Shown piece after piece: positions 15,986-25,994 of a stretch of DNA of 64,000 bases. The translations under genes were made by a program, and so were the position numbers. Numbering within the stretch: position 1 is the stretch's first letter; each line of letters opens with the position of its first letter. Where the stretch lies: assembly GCF_046557915.1 (NCBI RefSeq), contig NZ_JBHEBG010000002.1, positions 620,001-684,000 on the forward strand, read 5' to 3'. The notes beneath the pieces were generated by a model that was not told the DNA's origin, did no database searches, and was given only the letters and a program-made list of their open reading frames with translations. This stretch comes from JBHEBG01 sp046557915. GTDB lineage: Bacteria; Bacteroidota; Bacteroidia; Flavobacteriales; Flavobacteriaceae.

Positions 15986-16926
15986 TCTTCGGCCTTTGCC
16001 TCTTCGGGCTCGTAGTATACAATCCTCCTTGTGGTATAGGCATTGTCCGGAGTAATAATCTGCTTTATCCAGTTTCCTGTTTCCCCGTTATCAAATTGAT
16101 AGATATACTCTTTGGTTTCCGTTAAATCTCCTTTCTTTGTAGCTACTTTAGAAATTAGACCCCTATCATCATACACATAGGTAGTAAGTGTTTCCGGAAC
16201 AAATGATTTTTTTGCGTTGTCATATACAAATTGCTGGGCCGAAACCAACTTTTCCTTGGCATCAAAGACTTCTTCCAAAGCTTTATGGGGTTGTCCTTCC
16301 AAAAACTCCTTGGTGAGTCGTATATGCCGAACACCATATCGCTTACTCTTTTTGGTAGAATTGCGAATGGATTTCTGAATAACCTCATTTAAAAAATAGG
16401 TCTTGGTGGTCTCACCTTTGTAGGCCGCATATTCTATTACAGTCTCATCATTTCCATCATTATTGCTGCGTCGTATCCTTGTTACCTTTCCTTCCTCATC
16501 GAACAGGTATTCGTATTGATCCAGAAAATCTTTGTTATAGGAGAATATCTTCTCTGTTATCTTTTTGGGGGCCGTAGTATCAATTTCATAAAAATTGGCA
16601 ATTGAGGTTAGCTTATCAAAGGCGCCATCTCTATAATTTTCCAATCTTTTTTCCAGTATATCACCATCGTTGTATTTGTAATAGGTGATGTCGTAATCAG
16701 AATCATTATATCGGGTAACAGATTTGGTCAACATACCATTTCTATTAAAATCGAACTCCTCCTTACCATAATCGGTAACTACAAGGCAAGATTTTACGCT
16801 GTCCTTTAAATCAAAATCGTTTAAAGTGAAGACCTTGAGTTCCTGGGCATTGGTTGTAGCAGGTAATATACCGTTGGCAGCGGCAATTAAAAAAACGAAA
16901 ATGTAGGTTAGGTAGTTTTGTTTCAT
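15982..16926 (-). CDS. Secreted protein with YD-repeat-like strands, unknown function
   Basis: A 314-residue protein with a signal peptide (about 1-27, cleavage after TNA). The mature part is rich in short strands of the form YxYDxxGxxxK (for example TYVYDDRGLISKV and EYLFDEEGKVTRI), resembling the RHS/YD-like repeats found in many secreted Bacteroidetes proteins. It has no lipobox, no Por secretion tail that I can see, and no catalytic motif. Function unknown. Confidence 0.78.
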   Translation of the reverse strand: MKQNYLTYIFVFLIAAANGILPATTNAQELKVFTLNDFDLKDSVKSCLVVTDYGKEEFDFNRNGMLTKSVTRYNDSDYDITYYKYNDGDILEKRLENYRDGAFDKLTSIANFYEIDTTAPKKITEKIFSYNKDFLDQYEYLFDEEGKVTRIRRSNNDGNDETVIEYAAYKGETTKTYFLNEVIQKSIRNSTKKSKRYGVRHIRLTKEFLEGQPHKALEEVFDAKEKLVSAQQFVYDNAKKSFVPETLTTYVYDDRGLISKVATKKGDLTETKEYIYQFDNGETGNWIKQIITPDNAYTTRRIVYYEPEEAKAED

Positions 16927-16982
16927 ATATTCAAAATTACTTTATATTCTTACAAGACAAAAACAAATAACATACCAAAAAT

Positions 16983-17011
16983 AAAAAGGGACGGTAAATA
17001 CCGCCCCTTTT
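16983..17011 (-). terminator. Intrinsic terminator after dnaK
   Basis: AAAAGGGACGGTA pairs with TACCGCCCCTTTT with one irregular pair, which is G-U in the minus-strand RNA. It lies 32 bp after the dnaK stop. Confidence 0.8.
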
Positions 17012-17042
17012 CTATATTATGATACCATTATGGTAACATCAT

Positions 17043-18950
17043 TTACTTTACCTCTTCAAAATCAACATCTTCTACATTGTCACCATCTTTGGCTTCTGCA
17101 TCTGCTGTTGCTTCTCCGTTGGCGGAAGGATCTGCTTGTTGGGCTTCTGCCTGCGCTTTGTACATTTCTTCCGAAGCAACTTTCCAAGCTTCGTTGATTT
17201 TCTCCAAAGCAGGTTCTATTACTGCAAGCTCCTTGCTCTCATAAGCCTTCTTCAACTCTTCCAGAGCTTCTTCTATAGGCTTTTTCTTATCGTCCGATAA
17301 TTTATCGCCAAACTCTTTCAGTTGTTTCTCCGTTTGGAAAATCATACCATCCGCTTCGTTTAATTTGTCGGCGGTATCCTTGGCTTTTTTATCGGATTCT
17401 GCATTGGCTTCGGCTTCGGCCTTCATCTTTTGGATTTCTTCTTCCGTTAAACCAGAAGAGGCTTCTATTCGTATATCCTGCGTTTTATTGGTTGCCTTAT
17501 CCGTAGCAGATACTTTAATGATACCATTGGCATCGATATCAAAAGTAACTTCAATCTGAGGCGTTCCCCGTGGTGCAGGTGGAATTCCATCTAAATGGAA
17601 TCTTCCTATCGTTTTATTGTCAGCTGCCATAGGACGTTCCCCTTGCAATACATGGATCTCTACTGAAGGCTGATTATCAGCGGCAGTAGAAAATACTTGC
17701 GATTTTTTTGTGGGGATCGTGGTATTGGCATCTATTAATTTGGTCATTACACTACCCATGGTCTCAATTCCAAGGGAAAGCGGAGTAACATCTAACAAGA
17801 GTACATCTTTAACGTCTCCTGTAAGCACCCCACCTTGTATGGCGGCGCCTACTGCTACTACCTCATCTGGGTTAACTCCTTTGGAAGGTTTCTTTCCAAA
17901 AAATTTCTCTACCGCTTCTTGTACGGCAGGTATTCTGGTAGATCCTCCAACAAGGATAATCTCGTCAATATCGCTTTTGGATAGGCTTGCAGCTTTCAAG
18001 GCTGTTTCACAAGGTGCAATAGTCCTTTTTACCAAATCTTCGATCAATTGCTCAAACTTGGCTTTGGTAAGCGTACGTACCAAGTGCTTAGGTCCAGAAG
18101 CCGTTGCGGTTACGTAAGGTAGGTTTATTTCTGTCTGTGCAGAGGAAGACAATTCTATCTTCGCCTTTTCGGCAGCTTCACGTAAACGTTGCAATGCCAT
18201 GGCATCATCACGTAAATCAATGCTCTCGTCCTTTTTAAACTCTTCTGCCAACCAATCAATGATCTTTTGATCTACATCATCACCACCTAAATGGGTATCC
18301 CCATCTGTAGAAAGTACTTCAAAAACACCGTCGCCCAATTCCAAAATGGAAACATCGTGTGTACCTCCACCAAAATCGAATACTACAATTTTTTGGTCGG
18401 TATCTTTTTTGTCCATCCCATAGGCCAAAGAGGCTGCCGTTGGCTCGTTTATAATTCGCTCAACGGTAAGTCCGGCTATCTCACCGGCCTCCTTGGTGGC
18501 TTGTCTTTGTGCATCGTTAAAGTAAGCAGGTACGGTAATCACCGCTCTACTTACGCTTTGTCCCAAGTAATCTTCGGCGGTCTTCTTCATTTTTTGAAGA
18601 ATCATGGCCGAAAGTTCCTGTGGTGTATACAAACGTCCGTCTATATCTACCCTTGGGGTATTATTATCTCCTTTAACCACTTTATAAGGTACCCTATCCG
18701 CTTCCTTTTTGGATTCGGAAAATTTGTTCCCCATAAAACGTTTAATAGAGTATATCGTGTTGTGCGGGTTGGTCACTGCCTGTCTTTTGGCAGGATCCCC
18801 TACTTTTATTTCACCACCTTCAACAAAGGCAATTACGGATGGTGTAGTTCGTTTACCTTCTGCATTTGGGATAACTACAGGCTCGTTACCTTCCATTACG
18901 GAGACACAAGAGTTGGTAGTTCCTAAATCTATTCCAATAATCTTACTCAT
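17043..18950 (-). CDS. dnaK: Chaperone DnaK (Hsp70)
   Basis: A 635-residue Hsp70. The ATPase domain (1 to about 385) has GIDLGTTNSCVSV at residues 5-17 and FDFGGGTHDVSILE; the linker reads VLLLDVTPLSLG; the substrate domain and helical lid follow, and the C-terminus ends DVDFEEVK, the usual acidic tail. dnaJ and grpE are not next to it, as is common in Flavobacteria. The 217-bp upstream gap contains a short palindrome, TGACAGGATGTCA (19029-19041), but I could not identify a clear promoter or CIRCE element. Confidence 0.98.
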   Translation of the reverse strand: MSKIIGIDLGTTNSCVSVMEGNEPVVIPNAEGKRTTPSVIAFVEGGEIKVGDPAKRQAVTNPHNTIYSIKRFMGNKFSESKKEADRVPYKVVKGDNNTPRVDIDGRLYTPQELSAMILQKMKKTAEDYLGQSVSRAVITVPAYFNDAQRQATKEAGEIAGLTVERIINEPTAASLAYGMDKKDTDQKIVVFDFGGGTHDVSILELGDGVFEVLSTDGDTHLGGDDVDQKIIDWLAEEFKKDESIDLRDDAMALQRLREAAEKAKIELSSSAQTEINLPYVTATASGPKHLVRTLTKAKFEQLIEDLVKRTIAPCETALKAASLSKSDIDEIILVGGSTRIPAVQEAVEKFFGKKPSKGVNPDEVVAVGAAIQGGVLTGDVKDVLLLDVTPLSLGIETMGSVMTKLIDANTTIPTKKSQVFSTAADNQPSVEIHVLQGERPMAADNKTIGRFHLDGIPPAPRGTPQIEVTFDIDANGIIKVSATDKATNKTQDIRIEASSGLTEEEIQKMKAEAEANAESDKKAKDTADKLNEADGMIFQTEKQLKEFGDKLSDDKKKPIEEALEELKKAYESKELAVIEPALEKINEAWKVASEEMYKAQAEAQQADPSANGEATADAEAKDGDNVEDVDFEEVK

Positions 18951-19167
18951 TTTTTATAACTTAAATATTAGTGTTTGCATTTTCAAATCGCTTATTGAAT
19001 GACAAACAACATGCCAAGCCGAAAAAACTGACAGGATGTCACGATACATCTTGTTCGTTCGGAGTTTAAGTCGAAGATTAATAACCACACCTTAGCATCC
19101 CCATTTTTGAAATAACACTTTATTTTGAACAAATCTCCTTACATTTATCCGAATTAAACGAAACCCA

Positions 19168-19986
19168 ATGTCCGTAGTAAAAAAAGAATACAAAAGAGTT
19201 ACCGTAAAATCCTTGGTAGACATGAAGCAGCAGGGCGAAAAGATATCGATGCTAACCGCCTATGACTATTCCATGGCCAAGATAGTGGATGCCGCCAATG
19301 TAGATGTTATCCTTGTTGGCGATTCGGCCAGTAATGTAATGGCCGGGCACGAAACCACCCTGCCCATAACTTTAGATCAGATGATCTACCACGCTTCTTC
19401 CGTTATCCGGGCCGTAAAACGTGCGTTGGTTGTGGTAGACATTCCCTTTGGTAGTTACCAGAGCGATCCCAAGGAGGCACTCCGATCCGCCATCCGTATT
19501 ATGAAAGAAAGTGGCGCCCATGCCGTAAAAGTAGAGGGTGGCGCAGAGATTAAAGAATCTGTAAAACGTATCCTTGCCGCTGGTATTCCGGTAATGGGGC
19601 ATTTGGGGCTTACCCCGCAATCTATCTATAAATTTGGAACCTACACGGTAAGGGCCAAGGAAGAGGAAGAGGCTAAAAAACTGTTGGAAGATGCCAAAAT
19701 TTTGGAAAAACTGGGTTGTTTTGGCATTGTACTAGAAAAAATACCCGCAGCGCTCACCAAAAAAGTCTCCGAAAGTATCTCTATCCCAACAATAGGTATA
19801 GGAGGCGGAAAACATGCAGACGGGCAGGTACTTGTTATCCATGATCTGTTGGGAATGACACACGAGTTTAACCCAAGGTTTTTGCGCAGGTACATGAATC
19901 TGTACGAAGATATGAGCAGTGCCATTTCGCAATACGTAGATGATGTAAAAAGTAGGGATTTCCCAAGCGACGAAGAGCAATATTAA
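19168..19986 (+). CDS. panB: 3-methyl-2-oxobutanoate hydroxymethyltransferase PanB
   Basis: A 272-residue TIM-barrel enzyme of pantothenate synthesis. Recognisable segments: MLTAYDYSMAKI, the metal-binding LVGDSASNVMAGH, and VVVDIPFGSYQ, plus a GHLGLTPQS turn and IGIGGG. It transfers a hydroxymethyl group from methylene-THF to ketoisovalerate. Its stop overlaps the start of the pseudouridine synthase gene (TAATG). Confidence 0.97.
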   Translation: MSVVKKEYKRVTVKSLVDMKQQGEKISMLTAYDYSMAKIVDAANVDVILVGDSASNVMAGHETTLPITLDQMIYHASSVIRAVKRALVVVDIPFGSYQSDPKEALRSAIRIMKESGAHAVKVEGGAEIKESVKRILAAGIPVMGHLGLTPQSIYKFGTYTVRAKEEEEAKKLLEDAKILEKLGCFGIVLEKIPAALTKKVSESISIPTIGIGGGKHADGQVLVIHDLLGMTHEFNPRFLRRYMNLYEDMSSAISQYVDDVKSRDFPSDEEQY

Positions 19987-20690
19987 TGGCCATACCAATG
20001 GTACGATCGCACCCAAATAACCTCCTTGTGCTCTATGAGGATAATCACCTAATTGCCATAAACAAAAGACCGGGAGATATTGTGCAGGGAGATAAGACCG
20101 GAGATGCACCCCTGAGCGAGGTAGTAAAACAATACCTAAAAGAAAAATACCAAAAGCCGGGTAATGTATATCTAGGGGTTGCCCATAGATTGGACAGGCC
20201 AACATCGGGCGTTGTAGTATTTGCCAAGACTTCCAAAGCCCTACCCCGCTTAAACAAACTTTTTGCCGACAAAGAAGCTAAAAAAACATACTGGGCCGTT
20301 GTAAAAAACCGACCCGATAACACCAACGATACCCTTGTGCATTGGTTGAAAAGAAACCAGAAACAGAACAAATCCTATGCGTACAAAAAGGAAATACCAG
20401 ACAGCAAACGAGCCGTGTTGGAGTATAGCGTGATTAAAACATTGGAAAATTATTTTTTGCTGGAAATAGATTTAAAAACGGGCAGACATCATCAGATTAG
20501 AGCACAATTGGCTACTATGGGGTGCGCTATTAAAGGAGATCTAAAATACGGTTTTGACCGAAGCAATAAAGACGGGAGCATACACCTGCACGCCAGATCA
20601 TTGGCATTCATACATCCTGTAAAAAAAGAACCTGTACAACTTACGGCACCACCACCATCCGAAGATGCCATTTGGAAAGCGGTTCTATAA
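19986..20690 (+). CDS. RluA-family pseudouridine synthase
   Basis: A 234-residue enzyme with the catalytic aspartate in HRLDRPTSGVV (near residue 73), the early NKRPGDIVQG segment and the C-terminal LKTGRHHQIRAQL block. It lacks an N-terminal S4 domain, like the short RluA/RluC-related proteins of Bacteroidetes. Which RNA position it modifies cannot be told. It is translationally coupled to panB; the pairing panB-rluA recurs in Flavobacteria as far as I recall. Confidence 0.92.
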   Translation: MAIPMVRSHPNNLLVLYEDNHLIAINKRPGDIVQGDKTGDAPLSEVVKQYLKEKYQKPGNVYLGVAHRLDRPTSGVVVFAKTSKALPRLNKLFADKEAKKTYWAVVKNRPDNTNDTLVHWLKRNQKQNKSYAYKKEIPDSKRAVLEYSVIKTLENYFLLEIDLKTGRHHQIRAQLATMGCAIKGDLKYGFDRSNKDGSIHLHARSLAFIHPVKKEPVQLTAPPPSEDAIWKAVL

Positions 20691-20695
20691 TGCCG

Positions 20696-22240
20696 TTATC
20701 GAATTAGTGCCACGGCCTTTTCACGGATGATCTGCCCTACGGGTTTGTTCTGCAAATGACTTTCTAACCAGGACAAAATATCTAGATATAGAAAAGCCCG
20801 CTTTTCATATGGGTGGTCTTCATATTTCTTTAGTTCCACATATAATTTTTGGAACTCGTTTTGTAATTGGTGTGGGTAAATATCCCCCAAATTTCTAAGG
20901 AATTTGATCATTTCCTTTTGTACGGCATGCAGGTCGTTCATCTTCAATAAGAACTTGTACGTACTTTTTAACTGTACCTCTAAATGGTAATCCATTCCAG
21001 CTTCGTAGTGCGCCACCAAACTCAGTACCCGCGCAAAGCACATAAGGTCTTCGCGCATTTTAAGGTTTTTGTTATTGATAATCTTTTTTAAGTACTGAAT
21101 ACAGGTTTTGTTATCCCCAATACCAAAATACAGACAGGCAATCTTATAATAAAACACCATAATGTGATGCTCATCTATTCTATCCTTGTGTTTACCAATA
21201 CCGTATTCGATAATTTTTACCAAATACAGGCCCTTGTCAAAAGTACCTTCTAAAAAATGCAGGTTCAATTTATTGGAATTGATGTAAAGAAAAGCCAAGG
21301 AGGTAATGTTGTCGTTTTTAGGAAAATCCTTGGCATTCACTATGGTCTCTAACTTATCCAAGGTTTCCTTAAACTGTGAGCTATACTTCACATAAAACAG
21401 CGATTCTAACAAATAATGGTTGCCCTTAAGAAAAAATACCGGATTAAGGTAGATCATCTCTTTCTGCTCATAAAAAAGATCTACCCATTTACTGGCGTAC
21501 CTATAACAAGATAAAAAGTCTTGTGTTAAAAAGCTATACCACAAATGTGCTTTGTACAACCAAAGTTTTTCCCTAAACCCTAGGTCTTCCAACTGATATT
21601 TTGGCAAGTGTTTCTCAAAATATTGCTGTACTTTTTGAAAATCCTCATCGTTTCTTACATAGCCCACTTTTAACATCATGCCGTATAATTGTAAGGATAG
21701 ATTAGACAGTTTGCTGGTCATTACATTCTGCGCGGAAAGCGCTTTGGCCTGCACAGCAAGCTCATTGGCCCTATCGGGAATGCTACGCGTAATGTATTGG
21801 GTCTCAATTATCTTCTCTAACTCTACAATTTCATAGGCAATATTCTTTTCTTCATTTTCAATGGCGATGGCCTTAACCTTGTCCAAAATTTTAAGGCTTT
21901 GTTTATACAACCCTTTTTGATAGAGTATGGTAGCAAAATCTAATTGCTCGCGTATTTGTACCCTAATGTTCTGGTTTACGGGATTTAATCTTAGACTCAC
22001 CAATATCTGTCTGTAGAGATGGGCTTTGAGGTTGGAAAGCTGCATTTTTTTAACGATTCCACTACCCAAAATCACCTTTTCATCATACCTTTTCATTTTG
22101 TCCAGTAAGTTGAACAAGGCCAGAAATTTAGCATCGGTATTTACCCCCAAACGACCTACATAAAGCTTAAACTGTCGTTTTTCGGATTTTGATAGTGATT
22201 TGACCAGCACGAACAAGGCGTCTTTATGGGCATTTGTCAT
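20696..22240 (-). CDS. Conserved flavobacterial helical-repeat protein, unknown function
   Basis: A 514-residue soluble protein, nearly all helix, with TPR-like pairs (for example YKIACLYFGIGDNKTCIQYL). The N-terminus begins with a conserved stretch ending SLSKSEKRQFKLY. There is no signal peptide, membrane helix or catalytic motif. Proteins of this look are common in Flavobacteriaceae but I know no function. It converges with the pseudouridine synthase gene, with 5 bp between the stops. Confidence 0.78.
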   Translation of the reverse strand: MTNAHKDALFVLVKSLSKSEKRQFKLYVGRLGVNTDAKFLALFNLLDKMKRYDEKVILGSGIVKKMQLSNLKAHLYRQILVSLRLNPVNQNIRVQIREQLDFATILYQKGLYKQSLKILDKVKAIAIENEEKNIAYEIVELEKIIETQYITRSIPDRANELAVQAKALSAQNVMTSKLSNLSLQLYGMMLKVGYVRNDEDFQKVQQYFEKHLPKYQLEDLGFREKLWLYKAHLWYSFLTQDFLSCYRYASKWVDLFYEQKEMIYLNPVFFLKGNHYLLESLFYVKYSSQFKETLDKLETIVNAKDFPKNDNITSLAFLYINSNKLNLHFLEGTFDKGLYLVKIIEYGIGKHKDRIDEHHIMVFYYKIACLYFGIGDNKTCIQYLKKIINNKNLKMREDLMCFARVLSLVAHYEAGMDYHLEVQLKSTYKFLLKMNDLHAVQKEMIKFLRNLGDIYPHQLQNEFQKLYVELKKYEDHPYEKRAFLYLDILSWLESHLQNKPVGQIIREKAVALIR

Positions 22241-22326
22241 CGTAAAAAATATAATTTAAATATTTGTAAATCAGCACATTGACTATTCCGAAAAGTAATT
22301 TAACGTTGTAAATGTTTTGAGGCATT

Positions 22327-22358
22327 TTGGGCCGTTCGCCCTGCTAAGTATATATTCG
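22327..22358 (+). promoter_or_regulatory. Candidate promoter of leuAB
   Basis: TTG (22327-22329), a 21-bp spacer and TATATTCG (22351-22358, one mismatch to TAnnTTTG). The predicted start is near 22364, giving a leader of about 24 nt. I see no leader peptide or T-box. Confidence 0.45.
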
Positions 22359-22387
22359 TATAGCGTACTTAAAATTACGTAAATATA

Positions 22388-23560
22388 ATGAGCAAAGATA
22401 AGGTACAAATTTTTGATACTACACTTAGGGATGGCGAGCAAGTGCCCGGCTGTAAATTGGACACCACGCAAAAACTTGTCATCGCAGAACGTCTAGACAA
22501 TCTGGGGGTAGATATCATAGAGGCAGGGTTTCCAATTTCCAGTCCTGGAGATTTCAACTCCGTGCAGGAAATTGCCAAATTGGTTAAGAATGCAACGGTT
22601 TGCGGCCTTACCAGAGCCGTAAAAAGGGATATTGAGGTTGCGGCCCAGGCCTTGGAGTACGCAAAAAAACCAAGAATCCATACCGGCATCGGTACTTCAG
22701 ATTCGCATATAAAACACAAATTCAACGCCAACAGGGAATCCATCATAGAAAGGGCGGTAGCGGCGGTAAAATACGCCAAAACCTTTGTGGAGGACGTAGA
22801 ATTCTATGCAGAGGATGCCGGCCGTACGGACAACGATTTTCTTGCCAAGGTATGTGAGGAAGTTATAAAAGCCGGTGCCACGGTACTCAACATCCCGGAC
22901 ACAACAGGCTACTGTCTTCCTGAAGAATACGGGGCAAAAATGAAATATTTGCGAGAAAATGTAAAGGGCATAGATAAAGCCACATTGTCTTGTCACTGCC
23001 ATAATGATTTAGGACTTGCCACTGCTAATTCCATAGCTGGGGTAATCAATGGTGCCAGGCAAATAGAATGTACTATTAACGGCATTGGAGAGCGCGCAGG
23101 CAATACTTCTTTGGAAGAGGTGGTGATGATCCTTAGACAACATCCATATCTTAACTTAGATACCAATATCAATAGCAAATTACTGTACAGTACCAGCAAA
23201 ATGGTTTCCCAAAAAATGGGTATGCCCGTACAGCCAAATAAGGCCATCGTAGGGTCTAACGCTTTTGCGCATAGTTCTGGTATTCACCAAGACGGTGTCA
23301 TAAAAAACAGGGAGACCTACGAGATTATGGATCCGGAAGATGTTGGCGTGGACGAATCTTCTATTGTACTTACCGCTAGAAGCGGGAGGGCTGCGCTTGC
23401 CTATCGTGCTAAAAATGTGGGCTATGAGCTAACTAAACTACAGTTGGATAGGGTGTATCAGGAGTTTCTAAAATTCGCGGATCAAAAAAAGGAAATCGTG
23501 GATAATGATATTCACCAGATTATAGTAGCAAGCGACATCAATATTGAAAGCATTGCGTAA
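22388..23560 (+). CDS. leuA: 2-isopropylmalate synthase-type enzyme, short form
   Basis: A 390-residue DRE-TIM metallolyase-family enzyme. Seen: DTTLRDGEQ at 10-18, HCH at 203-205 (metal ligands), and GIGERAGNTSLEE. The catalytic barrel and the linker subdomains are complete, but the C-terminal allosteric LeuA_dimer domain (about 130 residues in the usual 510-residue LeuA) is missing. It should therefore not be inhibited by leucine in the usual way. The stop overlaps the start of leuB (TAATG), which supports a role in leucine synthesis. leuC and leuD are not in the window. Homocitrate or citramalate synthase activity is the alternative. Confidence 0.85.
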   Translation: MSKDKVQIFDTTLRDGEQVPGCKLDTTQKLVIAERLDNLGVDIIEAGFPISSPGDFNSVQEIAKLVKNATVCGLTRAVKRDIEVAAQALEYAKKPRIHTGIGTSDSHIKHKFNANRESIIERAVAAVKYAKTFVEDVEFYAEDAGRTDNDFLAKVCEEVIKAGATVLNIPDTTGYCLPEEYGAKMKYLRENVKGIDKATLSCHCHNDLGLATANSIAGVINGARQIECTINGIGERAGNTSLEEVVMILRQHPYLNLDTNINSKLLYSTSKMVSQKMGMPVQPNKAIVGSNAFAHSSGIHQDGVIKNRETYEIMDPEDVGVDESSIVLTARSGRAALAYRAKNVGYELTKLQLDRVYQEFLKFADQKKEIVDNDIHQIIVASDINIESIA

Positions 23561-24678
23561 TGAATTTGAAAATTGCCCTTTTACCTGGTGACGGCATAGG
23601 ACCGGAAGTGTTGCGGCAAGCTGTAAAATGTCTTCAGGCCGTTGAGGAAACCTTTGATCATAGTTTTGTTTATACAGAAGCGCCAGTTGGCGCTATAGCC
23701 ATAGATAAAAACGGTGTGCCTTTACCAGAGGATACACTAAAATTGTGCAAGCACTCCGATGCGGTACTTTTTGGGGCCATTGGCGCCCCAAAATACGATA
23801 ACGACCCCAATGCCAAAGTTAGGCCAGAGCAAGGTTTGCTGCAATTACGCAGTGAATTGGGGCTCTTCAGCAATATAAGGCCAGTAAAAGTATTCCCAAC
23901 GCTCATTGCCAAATCTCCACTAAAAAAAGAGATTATCTCAGGTACGGATTTTGTTATTTACCGAGAACTTACCGGAGGTATCTATTTTGGAGAAAAAAAG
24001 CTTAGCGAAGATGGAACGGTAGCCTCCGACCTCTGCGAATATTCCGAAAAAGAAATTAGCCGTATTGCCCATTTGGCGTTTAAAGCGGCCAAGGCAAGAA
24101 GAAAAAAATTAACCTTGGTAGATAAAGCCAATGTGTTGGAATCATCGCGTTTATGGCGTAAGGTGGTTACTAAGATAGGGGAAAGTTATCCCGAGGTAAA
24201 CTTGGATTATTTGTTTGTTGATAATGCGGCCATGCAAATAATTTTAAACCCAAGTCAGTTCGATGTTATCCTAACAGAAAATATGTTCGGTGATATCATT
24301 TCCGATGAGGGTAGTGTTATTGGTGGCTCTATAGGGTTACTTCCTTCAGCTTCCATAGGTAATGACCACGCCATGTTCGAACCTATCCATGGTAGCTACC
24401 CACAGGCAAAAGGCAAGGATATTGCCAACCCAATTGCCTCCATCCTCTCCGCAGCCATGTTGTTGGATCATTTTGGGTTAAACGAAGAAGCAATGGCCGT
24501 TGTAAGTGCCGTTAACAAATCGTTGAAGAAAAATATTGTTACCCCGGATCTGAACGCTGAAAGTAAATACGGAACAGACCATGTGGGTGATTTTATTGCG
24601 AACAACATCGTAGATTCTGATGATAACCTCAATATAAACGATGAAAACATCGGTTTGGGAAAATCTACCATTATTTAA
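23560..24678 (+). CDS. leuB: 3-isopropylmalate dehydrogenase LeuB
   Basis: A 372-residue beta-decarboxylating dehydrogenase. It has the N-terminal LLPGDGIGPEV, the substrate loop RPEQGLLQLRSELGLFSN-like segment with the isopropylmalate-type spacing, the metal-binding ENMFGDIISDEGS and the NAD-binding EPIHGSYPQAKGK. These favour LeuB over isocitrate dehydrogenase. Translation is coupled to leuA. The last 20 residues are a non-conserved tail. Confidence 0.95.
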   Translation: MNLKIALLPGDGIGPEVLRQAVKCLQAVEETFDHSFVYTEAPVGAIAIDKNGVPLPEDTLKLCKHSDAVLFGAIGAPKYDNDPNAKVRPEQGLLQLRSELGLFSNIRPVKVFPTLIAKSPLKKEIISGTDFVIYRELTGGIYFGEKKLSEDGTVASDLCEYSEKEISRIAHLAFKAAKARRKKLTLVDKANVLESSRLWRKVVTKIGESYPEVNLDYLFVDNAAMQIILNPSQFDVILTENMFGDIISDEGSVIGGSIGLLPSASIGNDHAMFEPIHGSYPQAKGKDIANPIASILSAAMLLDHFGLNEEAMAVVSAVNKSLKKNIVTPDLNAESKYGTDHVGDFIANNIVDSDDNLNINDENIGLGKSTII

Positions 24679-24689
24679 TTAGACAGTAT

Positions 24690-25913
24690 TTACTCTTCCA
24701 AAAGCATTGTTAGGAAATCGTGGAACATGGTTTTAAACGCAGTGTATTTAGCTCCGGTGGCCGGACCATTAAATCCGGTATGTATTTTTCTGACCACTCC
24801 TTTTTTATCGATAAATATGGTTGTAGGGTACGATAAAACATGATTAAGCATGGGTAGTTTTTCCTGTGCCTTTACCTTGTTGGAAGTTCCGTATTGGGCA
24901 AGCACCACAGGATAGGTTACCCCGATGCGATCTTTTAACCTTTGGATACCTGCAAAGGCTGCTTCCTTAGTTTTGGCATACTCAAAAGCTAAGGCCATTA
25001 CCTGTAGGTCTTTATGGTGGTTTTCTTGTAGATAAGACGTTAGAAACCGGGTTTCATCCAAACAATTTGGGCACCATGTACCCATAATCTGTAGCAGTAC
25101 CACTTTGTTTTTAAATTGTTCGTCCTGAAGCGAAATCATGGTGCCATTTTCATCGGGAAACGAAAATTCCAAGGTGTCATAACCTTCTTTTAAATAAGTA
25201 AGGGACTCCTCGTCCGGAAGTTCAAAATTTGTATTGCGTTTACTTTCAAAAATTTCTTTTGAATGGTTACCAGAATAAAAAATACCGTTTAAAGTGCTAT
25301 CGGTAACTTTCGCCGTAAACAAAAACGCATGTGCCCCATCAAAAGTTGAAATTTTTAGGGAATCCCCAATAATCCTTCCTTCCAAATAACGATAATCTCC
25401 TGTAGTTGTGCGAAAAGTGCCGGTAACCCGGTCGCCCTTTTGATCAAAAATACCCTTCGCAATATAGGGTTTAGTTCCCCTAAGATTAAAAGTAGCTTCC
25501 CAAATTCCAGAAACATCCACGGATGCCGGTGCTGTGGAGGTAAACCTATCCAAATCCCCATAAGTGGCTGTAAATGGCACTACCCTATCCAAACTTTCTT
25601 TTATAAAGTCTCCGGCAATCCGTTCTTCCGTGAACACGCCGGCCAAATAACCTTCATAAACGGGCATTTTTATTATTACAGAATCGTTCTTAAGGTTAAT
25701 ATTCTCAATGGTTATTACCTCTTCTGCATTGTAGACCTCCATTTTAAAATCTGCTTCCCCGCTTTTTATCAATTTAAAATTGAAAGGCAATACTTCATCA
25801 TCGGACACTTGTAATTCTGCCAACCACATTCCCGCTTTCGGCAATTCTTTTTTCGATTCAGAACAACCAGAAAAAACCAACAAAACAAGAAATAACAACG
25901 CTATCCTAACCAT
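24690..25913 (-). CDS. TlpA/ResA-like thioredoxin-fold lipoprotein
   Basis: A 407-residue lipoprotein (lipobox FSGC, Cys16). Residues about 20-245 form a beta-rich N-terminal domain typical of Bacteroidetes TlpA-like proteins, and about 250-405 a thioredoxin domain with the active site WCPNC and the cis-proline in SYPTTIF. It is expected in the periplasm, reducing or sensing disulphides; the substrate is unknown. The next gene on this strand is far away, so it is probably transcribed alone. It converges with leuB, 11 bp apart. Confidence 0.9.
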   Translation of the reverse strand: MVRIALLFLVLLVFSGCSESKKELPKAGMWLAELQVSDDEVLPFNFKLIKSGEADFKMEVYNAEEVITIENINLKNDSVIIKMPVYEGYLAGVFTEERIAGDFIKESLDRVVPFTATYGDLDRFTSTAPASVDVSGIWEATFNLRGTKPYIAKGIFDQKGDRVTGTFRTTTGDYRYLEGRIIGDSLKISTFDGAHAFLFTAKVTDSTLNGIFYSGNHSKEIFESKRNTNFELPDEESLTYLKEGYDTLEFSFPDENGTMISLQDEQFKNKVVLLQIMGTWCPNCLDETRFLTSYLQENHHKDLQVMALAFEYAKTKEAAFAGIQRLKDRIGVTYPVVLAQYGTSNKVKAQEKLPMLNHVLSYPTTIFIDKKGVVRKIHTGFNGPATGAKYTAFKTMFHDFLTMLLEE

Positions 25914-25994
25914 ATCTTTTTTATCTATTTACATTATCGAAATAACTTATGGAAACTTACAACAAAAAATAAAAACAAATCGATTGTTCAGCTA

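Noticed and set aside
19029..19041. TGACAGGATGTCA palindrome upstream of dnaK and panB
   Set aside because: The arms are only 5 bp, it does not match CIRCE or another known heat-shock site, and the palindrome near clpB (CGCTTCAAAGCG) is different, so no common element can be claimed.
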